From Nitrospirota bacterium (GTDB lineage: Bacteria > Nitrospirota > Leptospirillia > Leptospirillales > Leptospirillaceae): 64,000 bases of DNA. Positions 28,624-38,117 of the stretch are shown piece after piece; positions within the stretch are counted from its first letter, which is position 1; every line of letters begins with the position of its first letter. The notes under the pieces are model-generated. The model worked only from the letters and a program-made list of their open reading frames with translations, was not told the origin of the DNA and ran no database searches. Both the position numbers and the translations under genes were made by a program. Location of the stretch: NCBI GenBank assembly GCA_021840555.1, contig JAKBXW010000001.1:1-64000 (forward strand). Reading direction: 5' to 3'.

Positions 28624-29597
28624 AGGCCTCGGTGACTCTTGTGAAAAGTGGACTGCTTCCATTTGTTCTGGCGGTTTTTCAGGCTATTCTGTCTCCGAGC
28701 ATCTCATTGGCCCAAAAGTCCTCGCAGGCCGACCATGTCTTTGTCATCATCATGGAAAACAAGGGTTATCGGGAGATTGTCCACGGATCGGATGCCCCCT
28801 ATTTCAACAGCCTTGTCGGGGGACGATTGACCAACTACTGGAGCCTCGCCCATCCGAGTCTGCCGAACTATGTCGCGATGATGGGGGCTTGGCCCCCCCT
28901 TCCTGTTTCAGACGATCCACACATCCGGATTCAGGGGGACAGCTTCCCCGAGGAAATGGTTCGCCATGGGCACTCCGTCGGTTCGTACATGCAGGGACTC
29001 CCCGGGGACGGATTCGGAGGCTCCAAGGCTCCCCTTCTGTTCGTCCGTTACGTCCTGAAGCACGATCCTTTTCTTCTGTTTTCTCGCCTCAGAAAAAGCC
29101 CCGTCAGAAGAACGGTTGTTCCCCTCTCCCGGCTCCGGGAGGATCTCGCCCGGGGAGATGTCCCGGCGTTTGCCCTCGTCGTTCCCGACCTATGCAACGA
29201 CATGCACGGAGCCTTCACCTGCCATTTTCATAACCGGCATGAACTCGTGAGGGCCGGGGACCGATTTCTCGCCCGCTGGATTCCGGCTATCGAGGACTCC
29301 TCCCTTTACCATAACGGCCATGTCTGGATCTTCGTCCTCTGGGACGAGTCGGGGTATTCGGGAAAACAAGGGGATATCAATGCTTTGAAGCCGGACATGC
29401 TCAGGATTCATGGGGGAGGGAGGGTCCCCTTCCTATGGATCGACTCTAGGGATCCGACTCCGTGGCGATCACACTGTTTCTCGAACCACTACTCCCTTCT
29501 CGAGACGCTTACCCGCAACTTCGACTTGCCAGACCTGGCGCCACCGGGTGAACGGATTCCCTTGCCGGTAAAAAACAAACCCTGTCCTGGGCGGTGA
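28620..29597 (+). CDS. Secreted phosphoesterase/acid phosphatase-family protein
   Basis: Signal peptide; HVFVIIMENKGY, LAHPSLPNYVAMMG, VPDLCNDMHG, DESGY; GTG start overlaps upstream stop. Confidence 0.82.
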   Translation: MKASVTLVKSGLLPFVLAVFQAILSPSISLAQKSSQADHVFVIIMENKGYREIVHGSDAPYFNSLVGGRLTNYWSLAHPSLPNYVAMMGAWPPLPVSDDPHIRIQGDSFPEEMVRHGHSVGSYMQGLPGDGFGGSKAPLLFVRYVLKHDPFLLFSRLRKSPVRRTVVPLSRLREDLARGDVPAFALVVPDLCNDMHGAFTCHFHNRHELVRAGDRFLARWIPAIEDSSLYHNGHVWIFVLWDESGYSGKQGDINALKPDMLRIHGGGRVPFLWIDSRDPTPWRSHCFSNHYSLLETLTRNFDLPDLAPPGERIPLPVKNKPCPGR

Positions 29598-29744
29598 CGT
29601 GTTACGGGAGCCCATACCATTGGGTCGGTCTGCTCCCACTGCCATAAGGTTACTGAAAAATGTCCGGCTTGATCCTCCCGATAGTGTGGACTAAGATCAA
29701 AAGTGTGGGATGTTCCGGACAATTGACAGGGAAAGGACGAATCG

Positions 29745-30137
29745 ATGGAACGGATTTCCTTTGTGTTGGCCTCCGACTCTCTCGAAAAGATGCATGCCGT
29801 CGGTCTCATGGCATCCGTTGCTGCGGTGAGCCAGATGGAAGTGAATGTCTTCGTGACGATGAACGCCGTCACCGCATTCCGAAAATCAACGGTAGAAAAA
29901 AAAGGTTTCAAGGTGGACGGGGAGATCGGACGACATCTTCTCGAGAAAGGCGGCCCCATGTTTTACGATCTTCTCCAGCAGGGAAAGATGATGGGATCCC
30001 TCAAGGTCTATGCGTGCGCGATGGCGCTCGAACTCGTCGGGGAGAAGCTCGACGAGTTTGTCCCGGTTTTCGACGAAGTGCTGGGTGTGGCGGGATTCCT
30101 GGGAAAAGCCGAGGGTGGCCAGGTTCTTTTTGTTTGA
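29745..30137 (+). CDS. DsrE/DsrF-like (DsrE2-type) sulfur-relay family protein
   Basis: ISFVLASDSLEKMHAVGLMAS, LKVYACAMALELVG. Confidence 0.8.
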   Translation: MERISFVLASDSLEKMHAVGLMASVAAVSQMEVNVFVTMNAVTAFRKSTVEKKGFKVDGEIGRHLLEKGGPMFYDLLQQGKMMGSLKVYACAMALELVGEKLDEFVPVFDEVLGVAGFLGKAEGGQVLFV

Positions 30138-30165
30138 CAACGTTTGAAGGAACAGGAGAGAAAGA

Positions 30166-30414
30166 ATGGCAGAAGACACAAGCGTGAAAATCGACGAAAT
30201 CGTTGACGGGCGTGGCCTTTTTTGTCCTGGTCCCCTGATGGAGCTGATCAAGACTATCCAGCTTAAACCTGTCGGGACGGTTCTTTCGGTTCTTTCCACC
30301 GACGAAGGGTCGGCGAAGGATATTCCGGCATGGATTCAGAAGGTCGGGCAGGAATATCTGAAGACGGAAAAGAAAGAGGGCTACTGGGAGGTTATTGTCA
30401 AAAAGGTGAAGTGA
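30166..30414 (+). CDS. tusA: TusA-family sulfur carrier
   Basis: DGRGLFCPGPLMELIKTIQ (CPxP). Confidence 0.92.
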   Translation: MAEDTSVKIDEIVDGRGLFCPGPLMELIKTIQLKPVGTVLSVLSTDEGSAKDIPAWIQKVGQEYLKTEKKEGYWEVIVKKVK

Positions 30415-30449
30415 AAAAGTTGTGACCCTCTTTTTGGAACAGGAATGAA

Positions 30450-30478
30450 ACGGACCTGATATAAGGGTCCGTTTTTTT
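30450..30478 (+). terminator. Intrinsic terminator
   Basis: acggacctgatataagggtccgttttttt after tusA. Confidence 0.88.
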
Positions 30479-30479
30479 G

Positions 30480-31712
30480 TCAATGATCGGGAGGTTCTGC
30501 TTCCGCCATTTCGAGATAACGGGAAATGTCGGCAGGTGAAAGGCCGAGTTCCCTAGGATGATAGGTCTGCTTGACGCGGGAGCGGTCGATGGTGGACAAG
30601 GTGAGGCGGACAGGCTCCGGAAGGGGAACCCCTGGTTTTGAGAAAATGGCAAGAAGGTCGACAGGCCCGGTGTGGGTGTCCGGGTCCTTGTAGGAGGTGA
30701 TCATGGCGATCCGCCCATCGGTGAGAAGCACGAGGGATGCTACCGGATAAATGCCCACCATCTGGACGAGATTTGCGATCGCCCGCGGATCGAGCTTGTG
30801 CAGTTCGCGCTCCAGAAGGTAGGAGAGCGTTTTCGCGGGTGAAAGCGGAGGACGGTAAATCCTACCGGCCGTGAGGGCTTCGTAGATGTCTAGAACCATC
30901 AGGGAGCGACTGACCGGATCAATGTCGGGCAGATCCAGTCCGAACGGGTAACCGCCTCCCCCCTTCCGTTCGTGATGCTCCATGGCCACATGGGTGCAGA
31001 GCCCGCGCACCAGATCGTCCTTCGACTTCGACAGGATGGAATGGCCGAGTTTCGGATGGCGTTTCATCGTATCCCACTCGTTCGGTTCAAGTTTGCCAGG
31101 TTTTTTCAGAATATCGAGAGGAATGAGGGCCTTCCCGATATCGTGAAGAAGAGCGGCCAGCCCCCACCTCGGAATCTCCTCTTGGGGAACTCCGGTCTGT
31201 TTGGCCAGTCCCATGGCGAGAATCATGGTGTTCGCGGAGTGGACGTAGGATTCGTCGTCGACTTCGGACAAGGTGACGAGAAAGGAGTTTTTGCGGGGAT
31301 CCCTCAGCAGCATCTCCAGTGTTTCAACCACCTGATTGCGAAGAGGAGCCACATCGAGCACATTCCCCATGCGAACTTCGCTGAAACTCTTCGCGACGAC
31401 CGCGACCGTCTTGTCGTGGAGGGCGTTCCATTCCTTGAGGGTCGGGATGGGAAGAACTTCCATCTCCCGGAAGATCGGACTTTCCCCCTCCTCCGGTCGC
31501 CTGCCCGTTTCCTTTCCTGGGGCTGCAGCGGGTTGCGGGTCGGGAATACGGACCGTCACCATGCGGATCCCGTTCTCCTTAAGCTTCCGGATTTCCTCTC
31601 TGGACTGGACTCGGAACCGATGAAAAAGGATGTTGGTTTCCAGCCAGCTCTTGTCCAGAGCCACAACCTCCATGCCGATTTCAAGTTTTTCTACGGGAAT
31701 GATCTTGTTCAT
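30480..31712 (-). CDS. HD-GYP domain cyclic-di-GMP phosphodiesterase-like protein
   Basis: LHDIGKALIPLDILKKPGKLEPNEWDTMKRHP, HHERKGGGGYPFGL. Confidence 0.92.
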   Translation of the reverse strand: MNKIIPVEKLEIGMEVVALDKSWLETNILFHRFRVQSREEIRKLKENGIRMVTVRIPDPQPAAAPGKETGRRPEEGESPIFREMEVLPIPTLKEWNALHDKTVAVVAKSFSEVRMGNVLDVAPLRNQVVETLEMLLRDPRKNSFLVTLSEVDDESYVHSANTMILAMGLAKQTGVPQEEIPRWGLAALLHDIGKALIPLDILKKPGKLEPNEWDTMKRHPKLGHSILSKSKDDLVRGLCTHVAMEHHERKGGGGYPFGLDLPDIDPVSRSLMVLDIYEALTAGRIYRPPLSPAKTLSYLLERELHKLDPRAIANLVQMVGIYPVASLVLLTDGRIAMITSYKDPDTHTGPVDLLAIFSKPGVPLPEPVRLTLSTIDRSRVKQTYHPRELGLSPADISRYLEMAEAEPPDH

Positions 31713-32728
31713 GGGACACTCCGGAGGGGGGAAGGGGAAGGATCGGACGGATTAGAGGGAGCGTCTGCCAGTCGTTCCTCCGCCTCGGAAAAGCTCTTGC
31801 ATTTTCCCGAGGCAAAAAGGAAAAGGGCTGTCTGGCGTTTCAGGAGCCGGGCCAGAGGGTGGGAAGGATCGCTTACAATCTCCCGGATAAACAAGCTCTC
31901 TCCCGGGGAAGGCATAGGTCCCGTTTCTCCGGAAGGCGCCGGAATGGTGACGGGCTGGAGATCCGGCCCGGAGGCAGGGTCCAGAAGATGGCAGAGTGTC
32001 GGACGGTGGGGGTGGAGATCCACTCCTCCCTCGGAGCCACAGACGAAGAGTATGCGGTGGGAAGGGGAGACTCCGCTGCGATCAAGGGCCTGGCGGAGCT
32101 TGTCGATGATCGGTTCATGAAAGATGCCGATGATCTGGGCGGTGGCATTCAATGGGTTTACGCATTTTTCGACGGTGTTCCAGAGGGTGCGGAGGCCCAG
32201 TTCCTGGCGCAGGGGCAGAAGGCGGGCGAGCTCCGGAAGAAAGGTTTCCTGGGAAAGGCAGAGGACCGACCCCTCCCCCTCGGAAGGCCAGGGACCCGGC
32301 AGGGAGGAGGGCGTCCGTCCGAGGGCTTTCCAGACGTCAAGGACCCCCGGCCCCTGTTTGACTGGGACCATGGAAAGGCCGTGGAGGACGATCCTGAGTC
32401 CCGACCGGGATGCCGCGAGCGCGGCGGGAACGACGAGGCTCAGGGAGCGTTTCCTGCCGTCGTAGGGGTCGCCGACATCGAGATCGGCCCTTGTCGGACC
32501 GGCAAGAGTGAGCTTCTCTCTAAGGGCGTCGAGAAACCCTCCCATTTCTTCGGCGGTTTCCCCCTTCAGGCGAAGTCCCAGAAGAAGAGCGCCGGTCTGG
32601 GCGGAGGTCGCACTTCCGGAAAGAATGAGTTTGGCGGCCGAGGCCGCCTCGGCCCGGGTAAGATCCCTCGCGCCAAGAGGACCTGTCCCGACCTTTTTGA
32701 TGTATTCCCTTATCATTTCCGGTTGCAC
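31709..32728 (-). CDS. Anthranilate phosphoribosyltransferase-like (TrpD2/YbiB-type) protein
   Basis: RDLTRAEAASAAKLILSGSATSAQTGALLLGLRLKGET.EE; degenerate relative to TrpD. Confidence 0.75.
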   Translation of the reverse strand: MQPEMIREYIKKVGTGPLGARDLTRAEAASAAKLILSGSATSAQTGALLLGLRLKGETAEEMGGFLDALREKLTLAGPTRADLDVGDPYDGRKRSLSLVVPAALAASRSGLRIVLHGLSMVPVKQGPGVLDVWKALGRTPSSLPGPWPSEGEGSVLCLSQETFLPELARLLPLRQELGLRTLWNTVEKCVNPLNATAQIIGIFHEPIIDKLRQALDRSGVSPSHRILFVCGSEGGVDLHPHRPTLCHLLDPASGPDLQPVTIPAPSGETGPMPSPGESLFIREIVSDPSHPLARLLKRQTALFLFASGKCKSFSEAEERLADAPSNPSDPSPSPLRSVP

Positions 32729-32768
32729 AGCATCCTCATTGTCGCTCCGGGCATGTATGAAACGAAGG

Positions 32769-33464
32769 TCAAAGTCCTCCGAGACGCTTCAGGACAATGT
32801 CTCCCGGGACCGCCGCCGGAGAGAGGTCCCTGAGGTAGAGGATCGTCTTCAGGATGTCTTCGGGCTGGATCATCTCGGATTCGGGAACGGGAGCCCCCGA
32901 CACCAGAGGAGTCGCCACATAACCCGGGCAGATTGCAACCGCCTTCACACCGCTGGGCGCCCCCTCGGCCAGCAATGACCCGGTCAAACCCCTCAATGCG
33001 AACTTGGTCATGGAGTAGAGGGAGGATCCTGCCCAGGCTTCGAGGCCAGCCACGGAGGAAATGTTGACGATCAGCCCGTCTCCTTGTTTTTTCATGATCG
33101 GCAGGGTCGCCCGGGAAAGCAGAAAAGGGGCTCTCAGATTCACCGCCATCAACCGCTCGAACTCCTCGAGGGTCGTCTCCTCGATTTCACCGAATGTGGC
33201 AATGCCGGCATTGTTCACCAGAAGGTCGATTTTATGGGACAGGGCGTCCGTGGATGCCTTGATCAGTCGTTCGACCTCTTCCGGTCTTTCCAGGTCGCAG
33301 GCAAGGGTGTGGAGCGTTCCGGCCATGCCTTTGGCCTCCTCCCTGAACTGCCCGAGGCGTCCGCTGTTTCTGCCGGTGGCGAAGACGTTGTGACCGAGGG
33401 CGAGAAGGCCTTGAGCCACCGAAAGTCCTATCCCGGAGGTGGCGCCGGTGACCAGGGCATTCAT
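32769..33464 (-). CDS. Short-chain dehydrogenase/reductase
   Basis: VTGATSGIG, NNAG, YSMTKFAL; ATG at 33464 preferred. Confidence 0.92.
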   Translation of the reverse strand: MNALVTGATSGIGLSVAQGLLALGHNVFATGRNSGRLGQFREEAKGMAGTLHTLACDLERPEEVERLIKASTDALSHKIDLLVNNAGIATFGEIEETTLEEFERLMAVNLRAPFLLSRATLPIMKKQGDGLIVNISSVAGLEAWAGSSLYSMTKFALRGLTGSLLAEGAPSGVKAVAICPGYVATPLVSGAPVPESEMIQPEDILKTILYLRDLSPAAVPGDIVLKRLGGL

Positions 33465-34342
33465 GGCTCTTTTTGCTCCTCTTTCCGGGGTTTCTTGGAT
33501 TCCGTCCAGAGATCCTCCCATTGTTCGGATGTCAGCTCGGCGAGCGGAATCCCTCTCGAGGCCGCCTCCCGTTCCATGAAGTGGAAACGGTCCCTGAACT
33601 TCCTGTTTGCGGCGGACAGCGCCTCCTCTGGCCGGATTCCCGAAAGCCTCGCGAACTGGGCCAGAACAAAGAGAAGATCGCCGATCTCCTCCGACAGACG
33701 TTCGGGGCCTTCGAGGCGCGCCTCGAGGACTTCCTGCCACTCCTCGAGAACTTTAGGACAGACCTCGTCGGGGGAGCGCCAGTCGAATCCGACACGCCCC
33801 GCCTTCTGGCCCTGTTTTGCCGCGACCGTCAACGCGGGCATGGTGAGCGGGATTCCGTCGAGGACCGATTGTCGGTCCCGGTGTTCCGGCTCTTTCCGTT
33901 TTTTATCCTCCCATGTCTCCCAGATCGCTTCAAGGCTTTTTCCGGGAGCGGGAGCCTCGAAGACATGGGGATGGCGGGAAACCATCTTGCGGGCCGCTCC
34001 GTCGAAAATGGTGCCGAGAGACTGGCCTGACTTCTCCCACAAAATTCGTCGGGCCATAAAAAGAATGACGAACAGATCCCCCATTTCCCGGGCGATGTTT
34101 TCGGAGTCGTCCTTCTGGACCGACTCTTCGAGCTCGAAAATTTCATCCTTGAGGTCTGCCACAAGGGCGGACAGGGTTTGTTTCCTGTCGAAGGGGCATC
34201 CATTTTCACCCCGGAGATGGTCGATGATCCGCGAAAGCCGCCGGAGTCCCTGAAGATCCCCCGGGGTTTCCGTCAGGGGCCGGGCGCGGTGGTCCGGTGC
34301 ATCGTGAAGGTTTTCGAGATAGCGGGACGGATCGAAGGTCAT
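33461..34342 (-). CDS. mazG: Nucleoside triphosphate pyrophosphohydrolase MazG
   Basis: LRGENGCPFDRKQTL, EIGDLLFVLAQFARL. Confidence 0.93.
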   Translation of the reverse strand: MTFDPSRYLENLHDAPDHRARPLTETPGDLQGLRRLSRIIDHLRGENGCPFDRKQTLSALVADLKDEIFELEESVQKDDSENIAREMGDLFVILFMARRILWEKSGQSLGTIFDGAARKMVSRHPHVFEAPAPGKSLEAIWETWEDKKRKEPEHRDRQSVLDGIPLTMPALTVAAKQGQKAGRVGFDWRSPDEVCPKVLEEWQEVLEARLEGPERLSEEIGDLLFVLAQFARLSGIRPEEALSAANRKFRDRFHFMEREAASRGIPLAELTSEQWEDLWTESKKPRKEEQKEP

Positions 34343-34531
34343 GGATTCTCCTGAGCTCTGGAGGGTCTGGGGTTTCATTATACGGGGATCGCGCCTCAGG
34401 GGGAAGTGCATCCAGACAAAGATTGGACATCCGACATCTTGATAATGTAATGCAAGAGTCGGGTGAGGCTTTGAGGAAGGATCGCAAGGGAGGCCCGAAA
34501 ATTTCCTTCCGGGATGATGGGGGGGAAGGGG

Positions 34532-34560
34532 TTGACAGATAGGGAGGGGGAGTATATATT
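34532..34560 (+). promoter_or_regulatory. Consensus sigma70 promoter TTGACA-N17-TATATT
   Basis: TTGACA 34532-34537, TATATT 34555-34560. Confidence 0.8.
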
Positions 34561-34566
34561 CTCTTT

Positions 34567-34856
34567 CGAGAAAAAACGAGGCTTTCTGTTTGATGTTTTC
34601 ATGAATCAGCAAAAGCTCGTGGAGCGTGTCCGGAAGATCGCCGGACAGGTCGAAGTGGTGGATCGACCCTTAGTCTAGTCTCATTGAGCTCCTGCGCGGA
34701 GAAAGAGGTGTTTCTGCGTTCCGGACCGGAACGGCGGCGCTCGGGACAACCTGAAAAATAAGGAGATTCATATGGACGACGGTCCCAGTCCGGGGACGGA
34801 AGGAAAGGAGAGCTCATGATGAAGCGGACCTGACGTTGCAGGCTTTTTTTGTGTCC
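34567..34856 (+). ncRNA. Candidate short structured transcript (sRNA or mini-ORF mRNA)
   Basis: Starts after a consensus promoter; hairpins at 34628-34646, 34717-34733, 34782-34797; ends at cctgacgttgcaggcttttttt; contains MNQQKLVERVRKIAGQVEVVDRPLV (34601) and SD-preceded MDDGPSPGTEGKESS (34772). Confidence 0.45.
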
Positions 34857-35027
34857 CTTCCCTTTTTGTCGCCTTTTCTCTTCCGATTCCCCGTCGTATC
34901 TTTCAGAATAAATTTCAAAATCCAGACACTGAAACGGAATCTTGCCGTGCGTCTTTGGCCGACGGGCACGAAGACCGTCTAAGGGCCGCATTCATTTCGC
35001 GCACCGGCAGGGGGAGGAGAAGAGAAA

Positions 35028-35141
35028 ATGCGACTTTTTGGGATGAGAATGGGAAAGATCCGTAATGCGGTCAGGATCGGGATGGCGCTTCTTTGGGAGA
35101 TCCTGTCGGCGCCGGGAGCCCTCGGTCGCCTGGTTCCCTGA
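35028..35141 (+). CDS. Possible small protein, 37 aa (MRLFGMRMGKIRNAVRIGMALLWEILSAPGALGRLVP)
   Basis: SD ggggagga before ATG; otherwise non-coding intergenic. Confidence 0.35.
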   Translation: MRLFGMRMGKIRNAVRIGMALLWEILSAPGALGRLVP

Positions 35142-35405
35142 ATCTTGATTTTCCGGAGTGCCGGATCTTGAACTCCGGAATTGGGATGGGAAGGGGCAAT
35201 TTGAGAGAAATAAAGAGGCTGTTTCAAAAAATCTCTTTATTTTTTCCGGGAAACCCTTCCGACAATTTCTATCGCGGAGCTTGGGCCTTGAGGGATCTGA
35301 AATCTTTTTTGTCGAAAGATTTATTAGAAAAATCGTTGACCTCATCGTCGGAGTGGGAAAAAATGGGGTGGCCGGAGAGGAGCTTCTTGGGTTTCAGGGG
35401 ATCGT

Positions 35406-35460
35406 TTGACTTGTCTGTCCTTTCGGTTCTAGAATCGGATCATTCTGATACAATGTATCA
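35406..35460 (+). promoter_or_regulatory. Efflux operon promoter with downstream operator-like palindrome TGATACaatGTATCA
   Basis: TTGACT 35406-35411, TAGAAT 35430-35435 (N18), perfect dyad 35446-35460 at the expected start site. Confidence 0.6.
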
Positions 35461-35480
35461 AAAAATGGGAGTGATTAAGG

Positions 35481-36911
35481 GTGAGATGCGAGTTGAGAGC
35501 GATTCGTGAGACTGGAAGAGGATGGGGACTTTACCTGGGAGTCCTCTGGCTTTTGCTGGGAACTCCCGTCTGGGCGGATGCCGTGCCTGATTCTCCCGGC
35601 ACGACCTCCCTCGTGAAGCCGGGAGAAAGGGGAGGCGGTCACGGGGTGGCCAAGGATCAGGATCCTCCCCTCACAGTCGATCAGGCCGTCCGGATCGCCC
35701 TCGAAAAAAATCCCAATATCCTGTCTTTCCGAAAGACCTGGCTTGGAACAAAAGAGCTCGAGAAAACCGCCCTGGCGCCGGCCGATCCCTTGCTTCAGTG
35801 GGAGTACGGTGGAGGGGAGCAGGGGAATGCCCAGAATGTGATCACGAATACCGCCGGAGTCCCGTCGGGTGTCCAGAACGCGGGACTTCCCTATCCGAAC
35901 GGGAGCAACTGGGCCATCGTCCAGTCCTTCCTGTTTCCGGGGAAGGCGCTCTACGGGTACAAGGTCAACAAGGACAACACCAGGATTGCCTTCGAAAGCT
36001 ACCGGGTCCAGCGGGTCCAGCTCAGGAACCAGACGGAGCTCTCCTGCTACCAGTGGCTTCTTTCGCAGGAAACCCTTCGCTTAAACGAGGAACTCCAGAC
36101 CTGGCTCATGCGGGTTCTGGAGATCACCAAGGCCAAGCTGTCGGTGGGATCGGTCCAGATCCTCGACGTGGTCAATGCCCGCGTGGCGCTCTCCCAAGCG
36201 CGACTCGACCGCCTGACGGCAAAATACCAGATGGAGGTGGCCCGGAAGCAGCTCAATATGCTCCTGGGCTTTTCCATGGACCGTGCAACCCGGATTGAGA
36301 AGCTCCAGGATCCCGCTCCTATCCCTTTTACCATGGCCGATCTTGAAGGACGGGCCCTGGAAAACAGGCCGGATCTTCTGTCCGCCCGGGCTTCGGTCGA
36401 CCTGAACCGCCACCAGCTCACCCTGGCCAAGCTCGGGTTCATGCCCGACTACCAGCTGACCGGCTCCGAGGGGGGAGAGTCCTGTTACGGCTTCTCGGGG
36501 CTGAACTGCTGGTATGTGGGGGTCCAGATCAACGTGCCGGTCTTCGCTCCCATCAAGCAGAACCTCCAGTACGCCTCCCAGAAGGAAATGCTCCGGGCGG
36601 CGGATTGGCAGTACCAGTGGCAGACAGCCCAGGTACGGCTCGCAGTGGACAACCTCTATGCCCAGGTGGTCCTTGCCTACCGGCAATACCGGATGAATGC
36701 CGACGAGATCCTCCCCCAGTCCCGACTTGCCTTCGAGCTGGCCCTGACCGGGTACGAGAACCAGAAAAACGATTTCCTCTATCTGATCAACGCGGTTCAG
36801 GCATATCGCCAGGCCCAGTACAACCGCTATCAGAGTCTGATCGCCTATTATCAGGCCCTCAGCAATCTTGAGGCGGCGGTTGGCGCTCCCTTGCCCCTCG
36901 GCAGGCATTAG
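35481..36911 (+). CDS. TolC/CusC-family outer-membrane efflux protein
   Basis: Signal peptide, paired OEP repeats, RNQTELSCYQWLLSQETL..., ENRPDLLSARASVD. Confidence 0.9.
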   Translation: MRCELRAIRETGRGWGLYLGVLWLLLGTPVWADAVPDSPGTTSLVKPGERGGGHGVAKDQDPPLTVDQAVRIALEKNPNILSFRKTWLGTKELEKTALAPADPLLQWEYGGGEQGNAQNVITNTAGVPSGVQNAGLPYPNGSNWAIVQSFLFPGKALYGYKVNKDNTRIAFESYRVQRVQLRNQTELSCYQWLLSQETLRLNEELQTWLMRVLEITKAKLSVGSVQILDVVNARVALSQARLDRLTAKYQMEVARKQLNMLLGFSMDRATRIEKLQDPAPIPFTMADLEGRALENRPDLLSARASVDLNRHQLTLAKLGFMPDYQLTGSEGGESCYGFSGLNCWYVGVQINVPVFAPIKQNLQYASQKEMLRAADWQYQWQTAQVRLAVDNLYAQVVLAYRQYRMNADEILPQSRLAFELALTGYENQKNDFLYLINAVQAYRQAQYNRYQSLIAYYQALSNLEAAVGAPLPLGRH

Positions 36912-36995
36912 GGCAGGGCCAGACCTTATCTTGTACCCATGAAAGAACTCACCCCTCTCCGGAGCTGTCCGGGAGCCAATGCAAGGAAGGCCCGA

Positions 36996-38117
36996 ATGCG
37001 GAAGCTTCTTGTCGCAGTGATCACAACGTCGTTTCTGGTTCTTGGCGGAGGGGGCGATATCCTTCGTATCGCGGCCGCATCGTCCGAAGAAGGGGAAAAA
37101 GAGGTGCGACTCTCCTCCGCCCAGTCTGCGGCCGGATGGGTCCAGGTGATCACCGTGGAAAAAAAGAGCATGGAGACGGAACTCCGGAGAACCGGGACCC
37201 TCAACTTCGACGAGGAGAAGGTCTCGATCCTCTCGGCCCGTGTCGGCGGACGGGAGGTGAAAATTTTGGCCTTCGAGGGACAGAAGGTCCACAAGGACGA
37301 TCCCCTGGCCTATGTCTACAGCCCCGACTACACGACAGCCGAGGTGGAGCTTTTGAACGCTTTCAAGGTTGCCAGGACCCTCTCGGACAAGGCCGAGAGC
37401 GGGGCCTACATTACTGCCGCCGAGAGAAAGCTCAGGCTGATGGGGGCCTCCAAGGGGGACATCGAGACGATCGCCCGGACCCGGACTGTTTCCCGCTACC
37501 TGACCCTTCACGCCCCCCGTTCGGGCGTGATCCTGAACTCGGCTCTCCGGGCCGGTCTTTTCATGAACCCCGGCGACCAGCTCATGACCATCGCCGATCT
37601 TTCCAGTCTTCTGGCCTACATGGACATCTACGAGGGGGATTTCCCCCTCGTGAAGATCGGGCAGAAGGTGTCCCTTGAAACGGTCGCCTACCCGGAAAAG
37701 GTTTTTCCTGGCCGGATCGTCTATCTCGGCGGAATGGTCGATCCCAACACCCGGACCTTCCACGTGCGGGCCGAGATCCCCAACCCGGACCGCCTTCTGA
37801 AGCCCGGAATGTTCGCCACAGTCAGGATTCGGCTGACCGTTCCCCATCCGGTGGTGGCGGTCCCTGAGGTGGCTGTTCTCCGGGACGAGCATGGCTACCA
37901 TGTCTTCGTGGAGCGCTCTCCCGGGGTCTTCGTCCTCAGACGTGTCCATACAGGGGCGGAAGAGAAGGGATGGATCCGGATCGAGTCCGGACTCGTTCCC
38001 GGAGAGAAGGTGGCGACGAAGGGGGCCCTTCTGCTCGAGGGAATCCGAGAGACCGATCTGAGCGAGGCGACGGGGACTTCATCCCCCCTTGGCCGGATCC
38101 GGAGACCTCTTCCATGA
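36996..38117 (+). CDS. RND efflux periplasmic adaptor (CusB/CzcB-like)
   Basis: Barrel-sandwich/HlyD-like; AYVYSPDYTTAEVELLNA, RSGVILNSALRAGLFMNPGDQLMTIADLS; alternative start at 36939. Confidence 0.9.
   Translation: MRKLLVAVITTSFLVLGGGGDILRIAAASSEEGEKEVRLSSAQSAAGWVQVITVEKKSMETELRRTGTLNFDEEKVSILSARVGGREVKILAFEGQKVHKDDPLAYVYSPDYTTAEVELLNAFKVARTLSDKAESGAYITAAERKLRLMGASKGDIETIARTRTVSRYLTLHAPRSGVILNSALRAGLFMNPGDQLMTIADLSSLLAYMDIYEGDFPLVKIGQKVSLETVAYPEKVFPGRIVYLGGMVDPNTRTFHVRAEIPNPDRLLKPGMFATVRIRLTVPHPVVAVPEVAVLRDEHGYHVFVERSPGVFVLRRVHTGAEEKGWIRIESGLVPGEKVATKGALLLEGIRETDLSEATGTSSPLGRIRRPLP

Noticed and set aside
34601-34678. MNQQKLVERVRKIAGQVEVVDR resembles the N-terminus of CsoR/FrmR metal or formaldehyde repressors
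   Set aside because: Only ~20 residues before a stop and no convincing continuation in any frame; kept only as part of the orphan transcript finding.
34599-34991. 130-aa minus-strand ORF (..PERRRSGPERRNTSF..)
   Set aside because: No SD, low complexity, and the opposite strand has a consensus promoter and terminator-like end.
34992-35345. 117-aa minus-strand ORF
   Set aside because: Ser/Arg/Pro-rich low-complexity translation, no SD, no recognisable domain.
36081-37949. 622-aa minus-strand ORF opposite the efflux genes
   Set aside because: Antisense shadow of well-supported TolC/adaptor CDSs; high-GC codon bias opens the opposite frame and the protein is low-complexity and His/Gly/Asp-rich.
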